A stretch of 64,000 bases of DNA from Ignavibacteria bacterium (GCA_020852705.1 JADZAP010000004.1:17486-81485); one strand, 5' to 3'; counted from the first letter of the stretch, positions 41,563 to 51,300 are shown. Translations and numbers: made by a program. Notes: generated by a model not told the origin, from the sequence alone.

Positions 41563-43629
41563 ATGACATTGAAACTGAATCAAAAAGACTGCCATAATAC
41601 CCTAACAGAATTTATTTCAGAAGATGATACACCGGTAATTGCCTTGGTTGGAATGCCTAATTCAGGCAAGACAACATTATTTAATACATTAACAGGATCA
41701 AACTTTAAAACATCCAATTATCCTGGTGCAACTGTAGAGTACTCCACAGGTAAACTAAATGAGGAATACGGATTAAGAGCAAATATAATGGATTCACCGG
41801 GAATAATAAGTCTGAATCCAAGTTCACCTGATGAAGAAATAGCAATTGACGGATTGTTTAACAATCCAAAATTCGGAGTAGCGGATGTAGTAATAGTAAC
41901 CTGCGATGTAACACAGCTTTCACGTCAGTTATTTTTAGTTAATCAGGTAATTTCAACCGGATACAAAACTATTGTTGCATTAACAATGAATGACCTTTTG
42001 GATAAGAAACAGATTTATGTTGATGCAGAAAAATTAGAAACTCTGCTTAAATGTCCGGTTATAAAAATTAACAGCAAGAAAAAATCAGGTATTCAAGAAT
42101 TAATTAAAACAGCTAACTCAGTTTACAAAGAAACAGACCACAGTATTTACAAGACACTAATTCACAAACCACCTATTCCGGATATTGAAGATGTAGCAAG
42201 ACTGTATGACTATACTGAAGAAATAGAACAAAAAGTTATTAAACATTCAAAAAGAGAAATTGATTTAGATGTGATCAATAAAAATACTTTTAAATCACTT
42301 TCAAGGATACCTGATGCTGGTTCATTAAAATTAGATAAATATTTCCTTCACCCGTTTTGGGGTATAATAATTTTTGTAATTTCTATGGGGATTATCTTTA
42401 CCTCAATTTTCTGGATTGCTCAGCCATTGATGGATCTAATTGATTCAGGTTTCAGTGATCTTAGTACTTTAGTAACAGAAATATTACCTCAAAATACATG
42501 GTACAGCGATTTGATTACAAACGGTTTGATAAACGGATTTGGTGCTGTAATGGTATTTGTGCCGCAAATTGTTATTCTGTTTATTTTTCTAGGGTTATTG
42601 GAAGATACAGGATATTTAGCAAGAGCTGCTATGTTAATAGATAAACCGCTTACAAAATTCGGTTTAAACGGAAGATCATTTATACCCATGCTTTCGGGGT
42701 TTGCATGCGCAATACCTGCAATTATGGCGGCAAGAACAATTTCAAACCGCAGGGAGAGATTTTTAACAATATTGGTAATACCATTAATGAGCTGCAGTGC
42801 CAGACTACCGGTTTATGCAATGCTGCTTGCATTTCTAGTGCCGCCGGGTAAACCATGGATTGGGGGTATTGGGCTTGGTGCATTATACTTCTTCAGTATA
42901 ATTTCAGGGGCAGTAACGGCGGGTATAATCAATAAGTTCAAAAAGACTAATGAGAAATCAACTTTTATGCTGGAACTTCCTCCCTACCGGCTTCCGGTTT
43001 TTAGGCACATATTTAAAAATACATATTATAAAGCATTAATTTATGTAAAACAGGCGGGACCGATAATTATAGTTTTTTCATTGGTATTATGGGCATTAAC
43101 ATTTTTCCCAAATCAGGAACCGGTAATACCACCTGAAAAAACTGCCGGTTTAACGGAAGAGGCGGTAACACATTTAAAAGAATCTGAAAGACTAAATACT
43201 TCTTATGCAGCAACTATTGGGAAATATGTTTTTGAGCCGGTAATTAAACCGCTTGGCTGGGATTGGCGAATTGGTGTTTCGTTAATTTCAGCATTTGCAG
43301 CACGCGAAATATTTGTGAGTGCAATGGCAATAACTTTTGATATAACAGAAAGTGAAGATAATGAAGATAATTTTCAGAAATCAATTTTAGGATCAATGCG
43401 AGAGGCACGCTCACCTGACGGTACAAGACCGCTTTTTACAACTGCCTCAACAATAGCTTTAATAATTTATTTCATGTTTGCTATGCAGTGCCTTTCAACC
43501 GTTGCAGTTGCAAGGAAGGAAACGGGTTCATGGAAGATTCCTTTAATTCAGATAGGTTTATTTACTGCAATGGCATATATTTTTGCATTTATTACATATA
43601 GAGGGCTAAATTTAATAGGAATCCATTAA
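41563..43629 (+). CDS. feoB: Ferrous iron transporter FeoB
   Basis: The 688-residue protein has an N-terminal G domain (G1 GMPNSGKTTL, G3 DSPG) and a membrane part with FeoB gate-like segments (GFACAIPAIMAARTI, SCSARLPVYAMLLAF). It imports Fe(II) across the inner membrane. The G4 motif, normally NxxD (as in ALNMxD), reads ALTMND here, so the asparagine is replaced by threonine, which may alter nucleotide preference. feoA is immediately upstream. No FeoC follows. Confidence 0.95.
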   Translation: MTLKLNQKDCHNTLTEFISEDDTPVIALVGMPNSGKTTLFNTLTGSNFKTSNYPGATVEYSTGKLNEEYGLRANIMDSPGIISLNPSSPDEEIAIDGLFNNPKFGVADVVIVTCDVTQLSRQLFLVNQVISTGYKTIVALTMNDLLDKKQIYVDAEKLETLLKCPVIKINSKKKSGIQELIKTANSVYKETDHSIYKTLIHKPPIPDIEDVARLYDYTEEIEQKVIKHSKREIDLDVINKNTFKSLSRIPDAGSLKLDKYFLHPFWGIIIFVISMGIIFTSIFWIAQPLMDLIDSGFSDLSTLVTEILPQNTWYSDLITNGLINGFGAVMVFVPQIVILFIFLGLLEDTGYLARAAMLIDKPLTKFGLNGRSFIPMLSGFACAIPAIMAARTISNRRERFLTILVIPLMSCSARLPVYAMLLAFLVPPGKPWIGGIGLGALYFFSIISGAVTAGIINKFKKTNEKSTFMLELPPYRLPVFRHIFKNTYYKALIYVKQAGPIIIVFSLVLWALTFFPNQEPVIPPEKTAGLTEEAVTHLKESERLNTSYAATIGKYVFEPVIKPLGWDWRIGVSLISAFAAREIFVSAMAITFDITESEDNEDNFQKSILGSMREARSPDGTRPLFTTASTIALIIYFMFAMQCLSTVAVARKETGSWKIPLIQIGLFTAMAYIFAFITYRGLNLIGIH

Positions 43630-43649
43630 CTGTTTAACTGATTTTACAA

Positions 43650-43680
43650 TTTGATTTTTAAATTTTCCTTATTAAATTTG
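43650..43680 (+). promoter_or_regulatory. Bacteroidota-type promoter (TTTG-N19-TAAATTTG)
   Basis: TTTG (43650-43653) and TAAATTTG (43673-43680), 19 nt apart, match the TTTG-N19-TAnnTTTG consensus exactly. It lies 22 nt before the ATG of the small secreted protein. Confidence 0.65.
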
Positions 43681-43702
43681 AAAAATAAATGAGGTAACTA
43701 AT

Positions 43703-44059
43703 ATGAAAACAATAACAAAGCTGATTTCTGTTTCAATATTATTAATAATAATTTACATAAGTTTTTCAGCAGGAGATGCAAATGCAGGTAAATCCAATTG
43801 CGAAGCATATATTTATGTATCAAACAATTCATTGTTTGAAATTAATCTGACAATTGACGGATTTCCTTCGGGTAACCTGCTTGTAGGCAAGAGCAAAACA
43901 TATACAATTAATCTGCAGAATGATCAGGGAAAAAGGATAAAGGTTAAAGCTGAATATCAGGATCCGGATTACATTGACCCCAAAGCAATTAATTATGTTA
44001 CCAAAACAAAGGTAGAGTGTGGCGGAAGTGATTCAGTTTTTGTAGCATTTACAAAGTAA
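43703..44059 (+). CDS. Small secreted protein of unknown function
   Basis: The 118-residue protein has a signal peptide at residues 1-28 (ending ADANAG after SFSAGD). The mature part is one small beta domain (CEAYIYVSNNSLFEINLTIDG, GKSKTYTINL, KTKVECGGSDSVFVAF) with two cysteines that could form a disulfide. I do not recognise the family. It has its own consensus promoter, a GAGGT ribosome site and a terminator, so it is a stand-alone, probably well expressed unit. Confidence 0.7.
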   Translation: MKTITKLISVSILLIIIYISFSAGDANAGKSNCEAYIYVSNNSLFEINLTIDGFPSGNLLVGKSKTYTINLQNDQGKRIKVKAEYQDPDYIDPKAINYVTKTKVECGGSDSVFVAFTK

Positions 44060-44078
44060 GTTTTAATAAATTTCAGAT

Positions 44079-44103
44079 GCCCGGATTACACCGGGCTTTT
44101 TTT
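44079..44103 (+). terminator. Rho-independent terminator after the small secreted protein
   Basis: GCCCGG/CCGGGC stem with a 6-nt loop, followed by seven T residues. Confidence 0.9.
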
Positions 44104-44268
44104 ATGGAAATGGATATAAATAATATAACAAATATTTTGCAAAATTTTATTTTCAATATTTTAAAATTACCTCTTTAGCAAAAATCTGATATTTATAAAT
44201 CAATATTATTCAAAAATTATCAACAAATACTTGGCTTAATAATAAAATAATAAACTTTCCTTTAAAAA

Positions 44269-44299
44269 TTGCAATTATTAAGCAATTAAGTTATTTTTG
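44269..44299 (+). promoter_or_regulatory. Bacteroidota-type promoter of the solute symporter (TTG-N20-TATTTTTG)
   Basis: TTG (44269-44271) and TATTTTTG (44292-44299) are spaced by 20 nt, 30 nt before the ATG. Confidence 0.65.
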
Positions 44300-44329
44300 T
44301 TAATTATAAATTATTGCTGATAAAATAAC

Positions 44330-46108
44330 ATGCATATAATAGATTGGGTAATTATAGTATTATATTTCATTATCAGTCTTGGTATTGGATTATATTATTA
44401 CCGAAAAGCCAGCGGGAGTACGGAAGATTTCTTTTTAACAGGCAGAAAACTGCCCTGGTGGCTTGCCGGTTTAAGTATGGTTGCAACTACATTTGCTGCA
44501 GATACTCCGCTTGCTGTAACAGAACTTGTTGGTCAAAACGGAATAGCCGGGAACTGGTTGTGGTGGAATATGATGATAGGCGGAATGCTTACAGTATTTT
44601 TCTTTGCGAAGCTTTGGCGCAGAGCAGGGATTTTAACAGATGTAGAATTTATTGAGCTTAGATATTCAGGCAAATCTGCATCATTTCTTCGGGGATTTAA
44701 ATCGCTTTACCTTGGAATATTTATGAACTGCATAATTATGGGCTGGGTAAATTTGGCAATGGGAAAAATACTGCTTGGTATGTTTCCGGAATATGTTAAT
44801 GAAAATAATGTAATATACTTTTTAGCACTTGCAATGTTTATAACAGCAGTATATTCTGCAATTTCAGGATTATGGGGAGTAGCAGTAACAGATGCGTTTC
44901 AATTTGTACTTGCAATGGCAGGATGTATAATATTAGCAATAATTGTAGTAAACTCACCTGAAATTGGCGGAATCAGCGGATTGGAAGCAAAGCTTCCGGA
45001 ATGGGCATTAAGGTTTACTCCTCAGATTGGGGGAGAAACGGGAACTTCAAGCGGCGCAAGCGGAATTTTAATGATGACTGTATCAACTTTTCTGGCTTTT
45101 ATAGGTATTCAATGGTGGGCTAGCTGGTATCCAGGCGCAGAACCGGGTGGCGGTGGTTATGTAGCGCAAAGAATGATGTCCGCCAAAGACGAGAAAAACT
45201 CACTACTTGCAACGTTGTTCTTTCAAGTAGCCCACTATTGTATTCGCCCGTGGCCATGGATTCTAGTTGGACTTGCAGCAATTGTTTTATATCCAGAGTT
45301 ATCTATGGCAGATAAGGGATTAGGTTATGTAAAAGCTATGAACCAATTTCTGCCTGTTGGCTTAAAGGGTTTACTGCTAGCAGCATTTTTTGCTGCATAT
45401 ATGTCAACAATTTCAACCCACCTAAACTGGGGAACATCTTACTTTATTAATGATTTTTACAAACGGTTCATACAGCCCGGAAAACCGGAAAAAACTTATG
45501 TAAATATTTCGAGGGTAATGACGATTGTGTTTATGGTTATTTCAGTTTTTGTAACAATGTTTATGTCAACCATTTCAGGTGTGTGGGCTTTTGTGATAGA
45601 GTGCGGGGCAGGACTTGGATTAATACTGATACTTCGCTGGTATTGGTGGAGGATAAATGCAATTTCTGAAATTACAGCAACAGTAACACCATTTATAGTT
45701 TACGGCATTCTGCATTTTGGCAATTTCAATATAAAGTTTCCCGAAACACTTTTTATAATAGTGCCTGTAACAACAATTGCATGGTTAATAGCAGTATTTG
45801 TAACTAAACCGGTTGAGCCAAGAAAACTAGAACTGTTTTATAAACGGGTTCACCCTGGTGGAATTGGCTGGAAACCTTTCAAAGAAAAACACCCTGAAAT
45901 AAAAGCAGACCGCGGGTATCTAGTATTGTTTATTGATTGGGTACTTGGGATAATATTGGTATATATGTATTTGTTTGGAATTGGCAAAATTATTTTAGGC
46001 GATAATATTGCGGGAATAATATACATTTTACTTGGAACAATTGCGGGATGGATAATTTTGAAACACGTAAATTATCTAGGCTGGGATGATGTTAAATTCA
46101 CCAAGTAA
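44330..46108 (+). CDS. Sodium:solute symporter family (SSS) transporter
   Basis: The 592-residue protein has about 13-14 membrane helices. The N-terminal helix is followed by STEDFFLTGRKLPWWLAGLSMVAT, the typical SSS start. AAFFAAYMSTISTHLNWGTSYFINDFY further on is the conserved region around the sodium site. SSS proteins import sugars, amino acids, nucleosides or other solutes with Na+. The substrate cannot be read from the sequence and no enzyme gene is adjacent to indicate it. It has its own promoter, and ftsX begins 71 nt downstream. Confidence 0.9.
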   Translation: MHIIDWVIIVLYFIISLGIGLYYYRKASGSTEDFFLTGRKLPWWLAGLSMVATTFAADTPLAVTELVGQNGIAGNWLWWNMMIGGMLTVFFFAKLWRRAGILTDVEFIELRYSGKSASFLRGFKSLYLGIFMNCIIMGWVNLAMGKILLGMFPEYVNENNVIYFLALAMFITAVYSAISGLWGVAVTDAFQFVLAMAGCIILAIIVVNSPEIGGISGLEAKLPEWALRFTPQIGGETGTSSGASGILMMTVSTFLAFIGIQWWASWYPGAEPGGGGYVAQRMMSAKDEKNSLLATLFFQVAHYCIRPWPWILVGLAAIVLYPELSMADKGLGYVKAMNQFLPVGLKGLLLAAFFAAYMSTISTHLNWGTSYFINDFYKRFIQPGKPEKTYVNISRVMTIVFMVISVFVTMFMSTISGVWAFVIECGAGLGLILILRWYWWRINAISEITATVTPFIVYGILHFGNFNIKFPETLFIIVPVTTIAWLIAVFVTKPVEPRKLELFYKRVHPGGIGWKPFKEKHPEIKADRGYLVLFIDWVLGIILVYMYLFGIGKIILGDNIAGIIYILLGTIAGWIILKHVNYLGWDDVKFTK

Positions 46109-46179
46109 TATGTTTTAGCGGGATACATAACAAATACATTTACATGCAAATACATACTAAAAAGAAGAATTAACAATTA

Positions 46180-47049
46180 ATGGGTTTTTCATATTATTAC
46201 AGGGAATTTATGAGGTATCTGAAGACAGCTAAATCAGCTGTGTTCAGTTCAACAATAGTAATAGCTTTAGCGGTGCTGCTGCTTGGGATATATCTGACAA
46301 TTTCAATCAATTCAGTAAAACTGTTAAAGCTTATTCGTGATAAAGTAGAAATTGATGCATATTTAGTGGATCAGATAAAGCCGGCAGATATTAGTAAACT
46401 TACAGCTGAGATAAAAACTATTGGCGGTGTAAAAAATGTTTCATACATATCAAAGGAAGAAGCAGCAAAAATATTTGCCGAGGAATTTGGACAGGATATT
46501 TTAGAGGTATTTGACTACAATCCCCTGCCCCCTTCAATCAAAATAAATCTGTATGATGAGTATAAAACAATTGACAGAATTGAAAAAATAAAAGCTGAAC
46601 TGCAAAAGAATAAAGAAATTACAGATATAGTTTATGCACAGAAAAACCTTGAAATAATTGAAAGAAACTCACAATCACTTGTATTCCTTAATTTAAGCTT
46701 ACTTTTTATTATAACCTTTGCCTCAATATTTTTAATTGGCAATACAATCAGATTAATGATTGTAAATAAAAAGGATACAATTGAAATAATGAAGCTAATT
46801 GGTGCTACAAAAGAAACTATACGCACACCATTTATTATGGAAGGGTTTTTTCAGGGATTTACAGGCAGTTTACTTGCAGTAATTATTCTGCAGTTATTTT
46901 TAGGGTATTTTTATGCTACATATACAAATAATGATTTCAATTTTTCAATAATAGATACTAAATTCCTGATTTTACTTGTTATTTTTGGATCATTATTAGG
47001 TACATTTGGCAGTGCAATATCAATTAGAAGATATTTAAAATTCGGATAA
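46180..47049 (+). CDS. ftsX: Cell division protein FtsX
   Basis: The 289-residue protein has the FtsX topology: a short cytoplasmic N-terminus (YYYREFMRYLKTAKSAVF), one helix, a periplasmic domain of about 110 residues (VEIDAYLV, VSYISKEEAAKIFAEEFG, LPPSIKINL), then three helices. FtsX pairs with the ATPase FtsE to control cell-wall hydrolases at division. No ftsE is adjacent, so the partner must be encoded elsewhere. The sdhCD pair begins about 100 nt downstream with its own promoter. Confidence 0.92.
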   Translation: MGFSYYYREFMRYLKTAKSAVFSSTIVIALAVLLLGIYLTISINSVKLLKLIRDKVEIDAYLVDQIKPADISKLTAEIKTIGGVKNVSYISKEEAAKIFAEEFGQDILEVFDYNPLPPSIKINLYDEYKTIDRIEKIKAELQKNKEITDIVYAQKNLEIIERNSQSLVFLNLSLLFIITFASIFLIGNTIRLMIVNKKDTIEIMKLIGATKETIRTPFIMEGFFQGFTGSLLAVIILQLFLGYFYATYTNNDFNFSIIDTKFLILLVIFGSLLGTFGSAISIRRYLKFG

Positions 47050-47109
47050 ATTCACAATTTTAAGCAAAATACTAAAATCCTTAAAAAAACAAATATTTTT
47101 TTACAGATA

Positions 47110-47140
47110 TTGCATTTTCTTACATTTTTAACTACTTTTG
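47110..47140 (+). promoter_or_regulatory. Bacteroidota-type promoter of sdhCD (TTG-N20-TACTTTTG)
   Basis: TTG (47110-47112) and TACTTTTG (47133-47140) are spaced by 20 nt. The ATG is only 7 nt after the -7 element, so the mRNA would be leaderless or nearly so. Confidence 0.65.
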
Positions 47141-47147
47141 TATAGAA

Positions 47148-47558
47148 ATGTCAGAATTTAAAAAGTTTGACCAGAAAAATTGGGTAGCAACCAATTTGAA
47201 TTATAAAAAAGATTCCGGCAATTGGGCGTGGATTTTACACAGAATAACCGGAATTGCATTAATTGCATATTTATTTATGCATATTTTATCCCTTTCTCCA
47301 TTATCTCAGGGAAGAGCAGCATTCAATGAATTTATAAGTCATTACACTACCCCCTTTTTTATGGTTTTAGAGTGGCTTCTGTTTGCATTTGTGCTTTTTC
47401 ATTCATTAAATGGTATCCGAATAGTAGTAGTTGACTGGGCAGATGGTGCAAGATACCATAAAGCACTGTACAGGTATTCTATTGTTATTGGAGTGGTTAT
47501 GTTTTTCGCAATGGGATATGTAATGTTTTCACACGAAATAAATAAATTATTCAGGTAA
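47148..47558 (+). CDS. sdhC: Succinate dehydrogenase cytochrome b subunit
   Basis: The 136-residue protein has three membrane helices. HRITGIALIAYLFMHIL carries the histidine and arginine of the SdhC family, and LFHSLNGIRIVVVDW supplies a second histidine suited to heme b ligation. It anchors the succinate dehydrogenase/fumarate reductase complex in the membrane and helps pass electrons to quinone. sdhD follows 11 nt later. The catalytic subunits sdhA and sdhB are not nearby, which is unusual. Confidence 0.9.
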   Translation: MSEFKKFDQKNWVATNLNYKKDSGNWAWILHRITGIALIAYLFMHILSLSPLSQGRAAFNEFISHYTTPFFMVLEWLLFAFVLFHSLNGIRIVVVDWADGARYHKALYRYSIVIGVVMFFAMGYVMFSHEINKLFR

Positions 47559-47569
47559 AAAGATTAAAG

Positions 47570-47959
47570 TTGTATAAGCACAAAAATACACAGGGTTCAG
47601 GTTCATTCAGCTGGGTTTTTCAGCGGGTAACAGGACTAATTCTGGTTGTTGTTATGATAGGACATTATATATTAATGCATTATACACCTGAGTCAGGTCA
47701 CACTTATGATGCGGTTTTAGCACGAATGCAGAGCAATTGGTACAGAGTGCTGGATCTTACCTTTATTGTCCTTGGTATGTATCACGGTTTGAACGGTGTT
47801 TGGGGTATTTTCAGGGATTACAAACTGAAATCATGGCAAACCATAACAATTATAAGTTTATTGCTAGTTTTTGGTTTAGCATTCACACTTTGGGGAATAA
47901 AGACTGTACTTGATATTCCCTATGTTCAAACTTCAACAAGCGGGCTAATAGGAAAATAG
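47570..47959 (+). CDS. sdhD: Succinate dehydrogenase hydrophobic membrane anchor subunit
   Basis: The 129-residue protein has three membrane helices. VFQRVTGLILVVVMIGHYILMH and GMYHGLNGVWGIFRDY mirror the histidine-bearing segments of SdhC, as expected for the partner anchor. It is translated from a TTG 11 nt after sdhC. No flavoprotein or iron-sulfur subunit follows. The next gene is a histone H1-like protein with its own clear ribosome site. Confidence 0.85.
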   Translation: MYKHKNTQGSGSFSWVFQRVTGLILVVVMIGHYILMHYTPESGHTYDAVLARMQSNWYRVLDLTFIVLGMYHGLNGVWGIFRDYKLKSWQTITIISLLLVFGLAFTLWGIKTVLDIPYVQTSTSGLIGK

Positions 47960-48004
47960 CTGCACCATTAAAATAACTTTTTTCAATCAAAAAGGAGAAA
48001 ACAA

Positions 48005-48202
48005 ATGGAAAAAATCAACGAAATCAAAGCAATGCTTGATGAAATGGGCAAGGACCTGGAAAAATTTTACAGCAAAGGACAGAATTCTGCCGGAACAAGG
48101 TTAAGGAAATCACTGAACGAGGTAAGAAAAAAATGCCAGGAAATGAGAAATGAGATACAGACAATAAGGCAGGAAAGAAAATCGTCTGCACCTAGCGCGT
48201 AG
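48005..48202 (+). CDS. Histone H1-like (Hc1 family) small DNA-binding protein
   Basis: The 65-residue, lysine/arginine-rich, helical protein resembles the short bacterial Hc1-like proteins common in Bacteroidota: MEKINEIKAMLDEMGKDLEKFY, then AGTRLRKSLNEVRKKCQEMRNEIQ. Such proteins probably coat or bend DNA. A strong ribosome site (AAGGAG, 7 nt from ATG) suggests high expression. It may share the sdhCD transcript but has 45 nt of spacing. Confidence 0.8.
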   Translation: MEKINEIKAMLDEMGKDLEKFYSKGQNSAGTRLRKSLNEVRKKCQEMRNEIQTIRQERKSSAPSA

Positions 48203-48249
48203 TGAAGTTTTAAGGGTATATAGAAGAAAACGATTTTTACAGTTTTATT

Positions 48250-48310
48250 AAGTAGCGGTTTAAGCGGAGAATTTTTTATACCGTATTAAATTGCTACTTA
48301 TTTTTATTTA
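48250..48310 (+). terminator. Possible terminator-like structure after the Hc1-like gene
   Basis: AAGTAGC (48250-48256) pairs with GCTACTT (48293-48299), with an inner CGGT/ACCG pairing, followed by ATTTTTATTTAT. The loop is long, so confidence is modest. Confidence 0.45.
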
Positions 48311-48428
48311 TGAATGAATTAAATTTTTTATTCATTTATGGAATTAAATCTAGCTTCTTTTAATTTATATTAAAAGAGCTTTTAGTATTTATTTATTTAA
48401 GTTAACCAGTATAGGCAAAAAGTATTAG

Positions 48429-50225
48429 ATGAACAGCAAAATCAGAAATTTTTGTATTATAGCGCATATTGATCATGGAAAATCAACATTAGCAGACAGA
48501 CTTATTGAAGAAACCCATACAATAGCAAAACGCAATATGATAAAGCAGGTTCTTGATGATATGGACCTTGAACAGGAGCGAGGCATAACAATAAAACTTC
48601 ATGCTATTCAGCTTAAATATAAAGCTAAAAACAATGAATTATACACCTTGAATCTTATAGATACACCCGGTCATGTTGATTTTTCATACGAAGTATCACG
48701 CTCGCTTGCAGCATGTGAAGGTGCTTTGCTTGTTGTTGATGCATCACAGGGAATTGAGGCACAAACAGTATCTAACCTGTATTTAGCAATTGATGCAAAC
48801 CTGACAATAATTCCGGTAATAAATAAAGTTGACCTGCCGAGTGCAAACGTAGAAAATGTTAAAAGCCAGATAATTGAGCTTTTGGGATGTAATGATGACG
48901 AAATAATTCTTGCCAGCGCTAAAGCAAACATAGGAACAGAAGATATACTTGAGTCAATTGTTCACCGCATACCGGCACCGAAAATTAATGAAAATGCTCC
49001 GTTAAGAGCATTGGTGTTTGATTCCACTTTTGATGCATACCGCGGAATTATTGTATATTTAAGGGTTGTAGATGGTATATTAAAGAAAGGCGACAGAGTA
49101 AAGTTTTTTGCAACAGAAATTCCAAGTGATGCTGAAGAAGTTGGCACTCTGAGAATGAACAGAGTTGAATCAGGGGTGCTGCACTCAGGAGATGTTGGTT
49201 ATATGGTAACAGGAATTAAAACAGCATCAGAGCTGCTGGTTGGTGATACTATTGTAAATACCGCAAATCCTGCAAGGGAACCTCTTGGGGGCTACAAGAA
49301 AATAAAGCCGATGGTATTTTCAGGTATATATCCTTCATCAAGCGATGATTTTGAAGATCTGCGGGAATCATTAATAAAACTTAAAACCAATGATGCTTCT
49401 CTTATATTTGAACCCGAGACTTCATCAGCACTTGGATTTGGATTTCGCTGCGGGTTTTTGGGTTTGCTTCATATGGAAATAACTCAGGAAAGACTTGACA
49501 GGGAATACAACCAAACTATAATTACAACAGTACCAAATGTAGAATATCAGGTTTACAGAACTGATGGTGAGATGGTACTAGTTGATAACCCTTCGCAAAT
49601 GCCTCCGGTTGGCAATATTGATCATGTTAAAGAACCATACATTAGAGCACAAATTTTAACCCCCAGCGATTATATGGGTAATATTATGAAGCTTGCAAAT
49701 GATAGGCGCGGAGTATTTGTTTCAACAAATTACTTATCACCAACAAAGGCAGATTTGATATTTGAATTTCCGCTTTCTGAAATAATATTTGATTTTCATG
49801 ATAAACTGAAATCAATTTCAAAAGGATACGCTTCTTTAGATTATGAATTTATTGAATATCGCCAAAGCGATCTTGTTAAGCTGGATATTCTGCTTAATAA
49901 TGAACCTGTTGATGCACTTTCATCGATAGTACACCGTACAAAAAGCTATGAATACGGCAGAAAGCTTTGTCATAAATTAAAGGAACTTATTCCGAGACAG
50001 ATGTTTGAAATAGTGATACAGGGTGCCATTGGCGCTAAAATAATTTCAAGAGAAACTGTTAAAGCACTAAGGAAAAATGTAATTGCAAAGTGTTACGGAG
50101 GCGATATATCCAGAAAGCGAAAGCTGTTAGAAAAACAGAAGGAAGGCAAAAAAAGAATGAAACAAGTTGGAGCAGTACAGCTTCCGCAGGAAGCATTTTT
50201 AGCTGTTTTGGCAATTGATGAATAA
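48429..50225 (+). CDS. lepA: Elongation factor 4 (LepA)
   Basis: The 598-residue GTPase has G1 [10 protein letters not shown]3 DTPGHVDF and G4 NKVDLP. The EF-G-like domains are followed by the LepA-specific C-terminal domain ([24 protein letters not shown]). The length matches the family. LepA acts on ribosomes, probably in 30S assembly or in back-translocation under stress. It heads an apparent operon with two signal peptidases and hemW; lepA-lepB is a classic pairing. Confidence 0.97.
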   Translation: MNSKIRNFCIIAHIDHGKSTLADRLIEETHTIAKRNMIKQVLDDMDLEQERGITIKLHAIQLKYKAKNNELYTLNLIDTPGHVDFSYEVSRSLAACEGALLVVDASQGIEAQTVSNLYLAIDANLTIIPVINKVDLPSANVENVKSQIIELLGCNDDEIILASAKANIGTEDILESIVHRIPAPKINENAPLRALVFDSTFDAYRGIIVYLRVVDGILKKGDRVKFFATEIPSDAEEVGTLRMNRVESGVLHSGDVGYMVTGIKTASELLVGDTIVNTANPAREPLGGYKKIKPMVFSGIYPSSSDDFEDLRESLIKLKTNDASLIFEPETSSALGFGFRCGFLGLLHMEITQERLDREYNQTIITTVPNVEYQVYRTDGEMVLVDNPSQMPPVGNIDHVKEPYIRAQILTPSDYMGNIMKLANDRRGVFVSTNYLSPTKADLIFEFPLSEIIFDFHDKLKSISKGYASLDYEFIEYRQSDLVKLDILLNNEPVDALSSIVHRTKSYEYGRKLCHKLKELIPRQMFEIVIQGAIGAKIISRETVKALRKNVIAKCYGGDISRKRKLLEKQKEGKKRMKQVGAVQLPQEAFLAVLAIDE

Positions 50226-50235
50226 AATTTGATAA

Positions 50236-51300
50236 ATGAACGAAGAAGAAAAAAAAGAACATATTACAAACACACCTACTGAAAATTCTACGGTTGAAAC
50301 CGAAGAAAATAACAAAAATAATAAAATTGAGAATAAGCAGTCTGAGAAAAAACCTGCTGAAGAGAAATCTGATGAAGGAAAATCTGCTGATGAGATAAAA
50401 ACTGCCGAGGAAAACAAAGATGCAGTTATTCATGTAACGCATCCTAAAAAGAATAACTCTAAGTTAAAAGAATATTTTGATGCACTTTTATTTGCGGGAA
50501 TAGTTGCTCTTATATTAAAAATAATTTTTTTAGAAGCATACCGCATACCAACAGGTTCAATGGAAAATACTTTATTGGTTGGTGATTTTTTATTAGTAAA
50601 TAAATTTATTTATGGTGCTACCACACCCAGAAATATACCATTTACACAAATACGCATACCATTTTTCAGATTTCCGGCTTTAAAAGAACCCGAACGGGGT
50701 GATGTTGTAGTGTTTGATTTTCCGGGGAATGCAAATGAGATAGTTTCAGCTGAAATTACAAATTATATAAAACGGCTGATTGGGAAACCTGGAGATACAA
50801 TTCAGATAATAAATAAAAAAGTTTTGGTAAACGGAGTTGAGCTTCCATTGCCGCCTGAAGCAAATATTGAAAGCAGAATTTCACAGGGTACATTTACTAA
50901 TATTTTTCCAAAAGGAGCTCCATGGAATGATGATAACTATGGTCCTATAATTGTTCCAAAGAAAGATGATATTATTAAGTTATCACCTGAAAATATTGAT
51001 GATTGGAGAATATTTATTAAACGCGAGGGGCACAGTGTAAGACTTACAGCAGATAATAAGGTATTTATTGATGAGATGGAAAATTCTGCTTATAAAGTTG
51101 AAAGAAATTATTATTTTATGATGGGAGATAACAGAAATAACAGTTTGGATAGCCGATTTTGGGGTTTTATGCCCGAAGATAACATTATAGGCGAAGCAAT
51201 GATTATATACTGGTCATGGAATCCGGATATTTCATTTGGAGAGTTTGGCAGACTGTTTGATTCCATAAGGTGGAGCAGAATAGCTAAGGTAATTCATTAA
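50236..51300 (+). CDS. lepB: Signal peptidase I with long charged N-terminal extension
   Basis: The 354-residue protein begins with about 75 residues very rich in E, K and N (NEEEKKEHIT, KKPAEEKSDEGK), then one membrane helix (YFDALLFAGIVALILKIIFL). The catalytic serine is in RIPTGSMENTLLVGD, the lysine in YIKRLIGKPGDTI, and the conserved box is MGDNRNNSLDSRFWG. It cleaves signal peptides at the outer face of the inner membrane. The cytoplasmic extension is absent from standard signal peptidases. The gene starts 10 nt after lepA. Confidence 0.93.
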   Translation: MNEEEKKEHITNTPTENSTVETEENNKNNKIENKQSEKKPAEEKSDEGKSADEIKTAEENKDAVIHVTHPKKNNSKLKEYFDALLFAGIVALILKIIFLEAYRIPTGSMENTLLVGDFLLVNKFIYGATTPRNIPFTQIRIPFFRFPALKEPERGDVVVFDFPGNANEIVSAEITNYIKRLIGKPGDTIQIINKKVLVNGVELPLPPEANIESRISQGTFTNIFPKGAPWNDDNYGPIIVPKKDDIIKLSPENIDDWRIFIKREGHSVRLTADNKVFIDEMENSAYKVERNYYFMMGDNRNNSLDSRFWGFMPEDNIIGEAMIIYWSWNPDISFGEFGRLFDSIRWSRIAKVIH

